DNA of 6,012 nt. Source: Candidatus Altimarinota bacterium. GTDB taxonomy: Bacteria > Patescibacteriota > Gracilibacteria > BD1-5 > UBA6164. Below, piece after piece: positions 5,825 to 6,012 of the stretch (positions are counted from its first letter, which is position 1; the number at the start of each line of letters is the position of its first letter). The notes under the pieces were generated by a model. That model did no database searches. It was not told the origin of the DNA and saw only the letters and a list, made by a program, of their open reading frames with translations. The position numbers were made by a program, and so were the translations under genes. Location of the stretch: the NCBI GenBank assembly GCA_027066255.1, contig JAMOOA010000175.1, forward strand, positions 1 through 6,012, in the 5' to 3' direction.

Positions 5825-6012
5825 ATGAAGAAGAGTATTTACGGTCTCGTTGCTCTTACGCTGCTATCATTTTCTACAGTTACCCTTGCTCTCAATGAAC
5901 TTCCAGGGGAATTTAAACCAGAGTGTTATGAATACTATGATAGAGTAGAATCATTTACTATCAAAAAAGGACAAAGCTATAAGTTAGATATCAATAAATC
6001 AGGATTCCTTCT
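5825..6012 (+). CDS. Secreted protein of unknown function, N-terminal part (partial)
   Basis: The first 62 codons of a gene that runs off the window. The N-terminus MKKSIYGLVALTLLSFSTVT is a textbook signal peptide (KK, then a hydrophobic core), with a likely signal peptidase I site after LA at residue 22. The mature part begins LNELPGEFKPECYEYYDRVE, contains one Cys, and continues into a stretch (ESFTIKKGQSYKLDI) that looks like the start of a beta-rich extracellular domain. I recognise no family. It starts 24 bases after the DUF4012 stop on the same strand, with no terminator or Shine-Dalgarno between, so co-transcription is likely. No TGA occurs in the visible part. Confidence 0.82.
   Translation, partial: MKKSIYGLVALTLLSFSTVTLALNELPGEFKPECYEYYDRVESFTIKKGQSYKLDINKSGFL

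Noticed and set aside
1..6012. CRISPR array, insertion sequence, integrase site or prophage genes
   Set aside because: No direct-repeat series, transposase-like protein or terminal inverted repeats with target duplications were seen. All visible palindromes are short and intergenic.

Overview
The window reads as chromosomal DNA from an ultrasmall, AT-rich Candidate Phyla Radiation bacterium that uses genetic code 25 (UGA = glycine). This points to Ca. Gracilibacteria (BD1-5) or Ca. Absconditabacteria (SR1); the sequence alone does not separate them. The evidence is direct. Five of the seven confident protein genes are interrupted by TGA under the standard code, but are continuous when TGA is read through. 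At family-conserved positions the TGA falls exactly where glycine is expected: LE-G-F and S-G-K-T in DNA ligase, KV-G-DF in MscS, K-G-LILMTGPTGTGKS in PilT, and KQP-G in the DUF4012 protein. I count 34 in-frame TGA codons. All six visible stop codons are TAA or TAG.

Layout. 1-609 (+): 3' end of ligA (NAD-dependent DNA ligase), ending in a perfect 50-bp palindrome (607-656) that is a shared terminator with the convergent gene mscS (667-1515, -). 1685-1760 (+): a tRNA-Lys(CUU) gene with encoded CCA and an unusual T-loop, followed by a terminator. 1812-1988 (-): a 58-aa single-span membrane protein of unknown function. 2119-2388 (-): an 89-aa single-RRM RNA-binding protein with its own terminator. 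2538-3629 (-): a full-length PilT-type retraction ATPase, which standard-code annotation would split in two. 3773-5800 (+), divergent from pilT: a 675-aa DUF4012 membrane-anchored surface protein carrying 18 UGA glycines. 5825-6012 (+): the start of a secreted protein, probably in the same operon.

The genes do not form one pathway. Three are housekeeping genes (ligase, tRNA, RNA-binding protein). The others are envelope functions: osmotic release valve, pilus motor, DUF4012 surface protein and a secreted protein. No gene gap exceeds 170 bp. Gaps hold terminators, AT-rich promoter candidates and small palindromes. None of the six visible start codons has a recognisable Shine-Dalgarno sequence, so starts rest on homology and on the first ATG after a stop.

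I did not find a defence system, mobile element, CRISPR array or clearly new multi-gene system. The most notable items are the recoding itself, the strong gene-to-gene difference in UGA use, the altered tRNA T-loop, the recurring short-spacer promoter pattern, and the uncharacterised DUF4012/secreted-protein pair.
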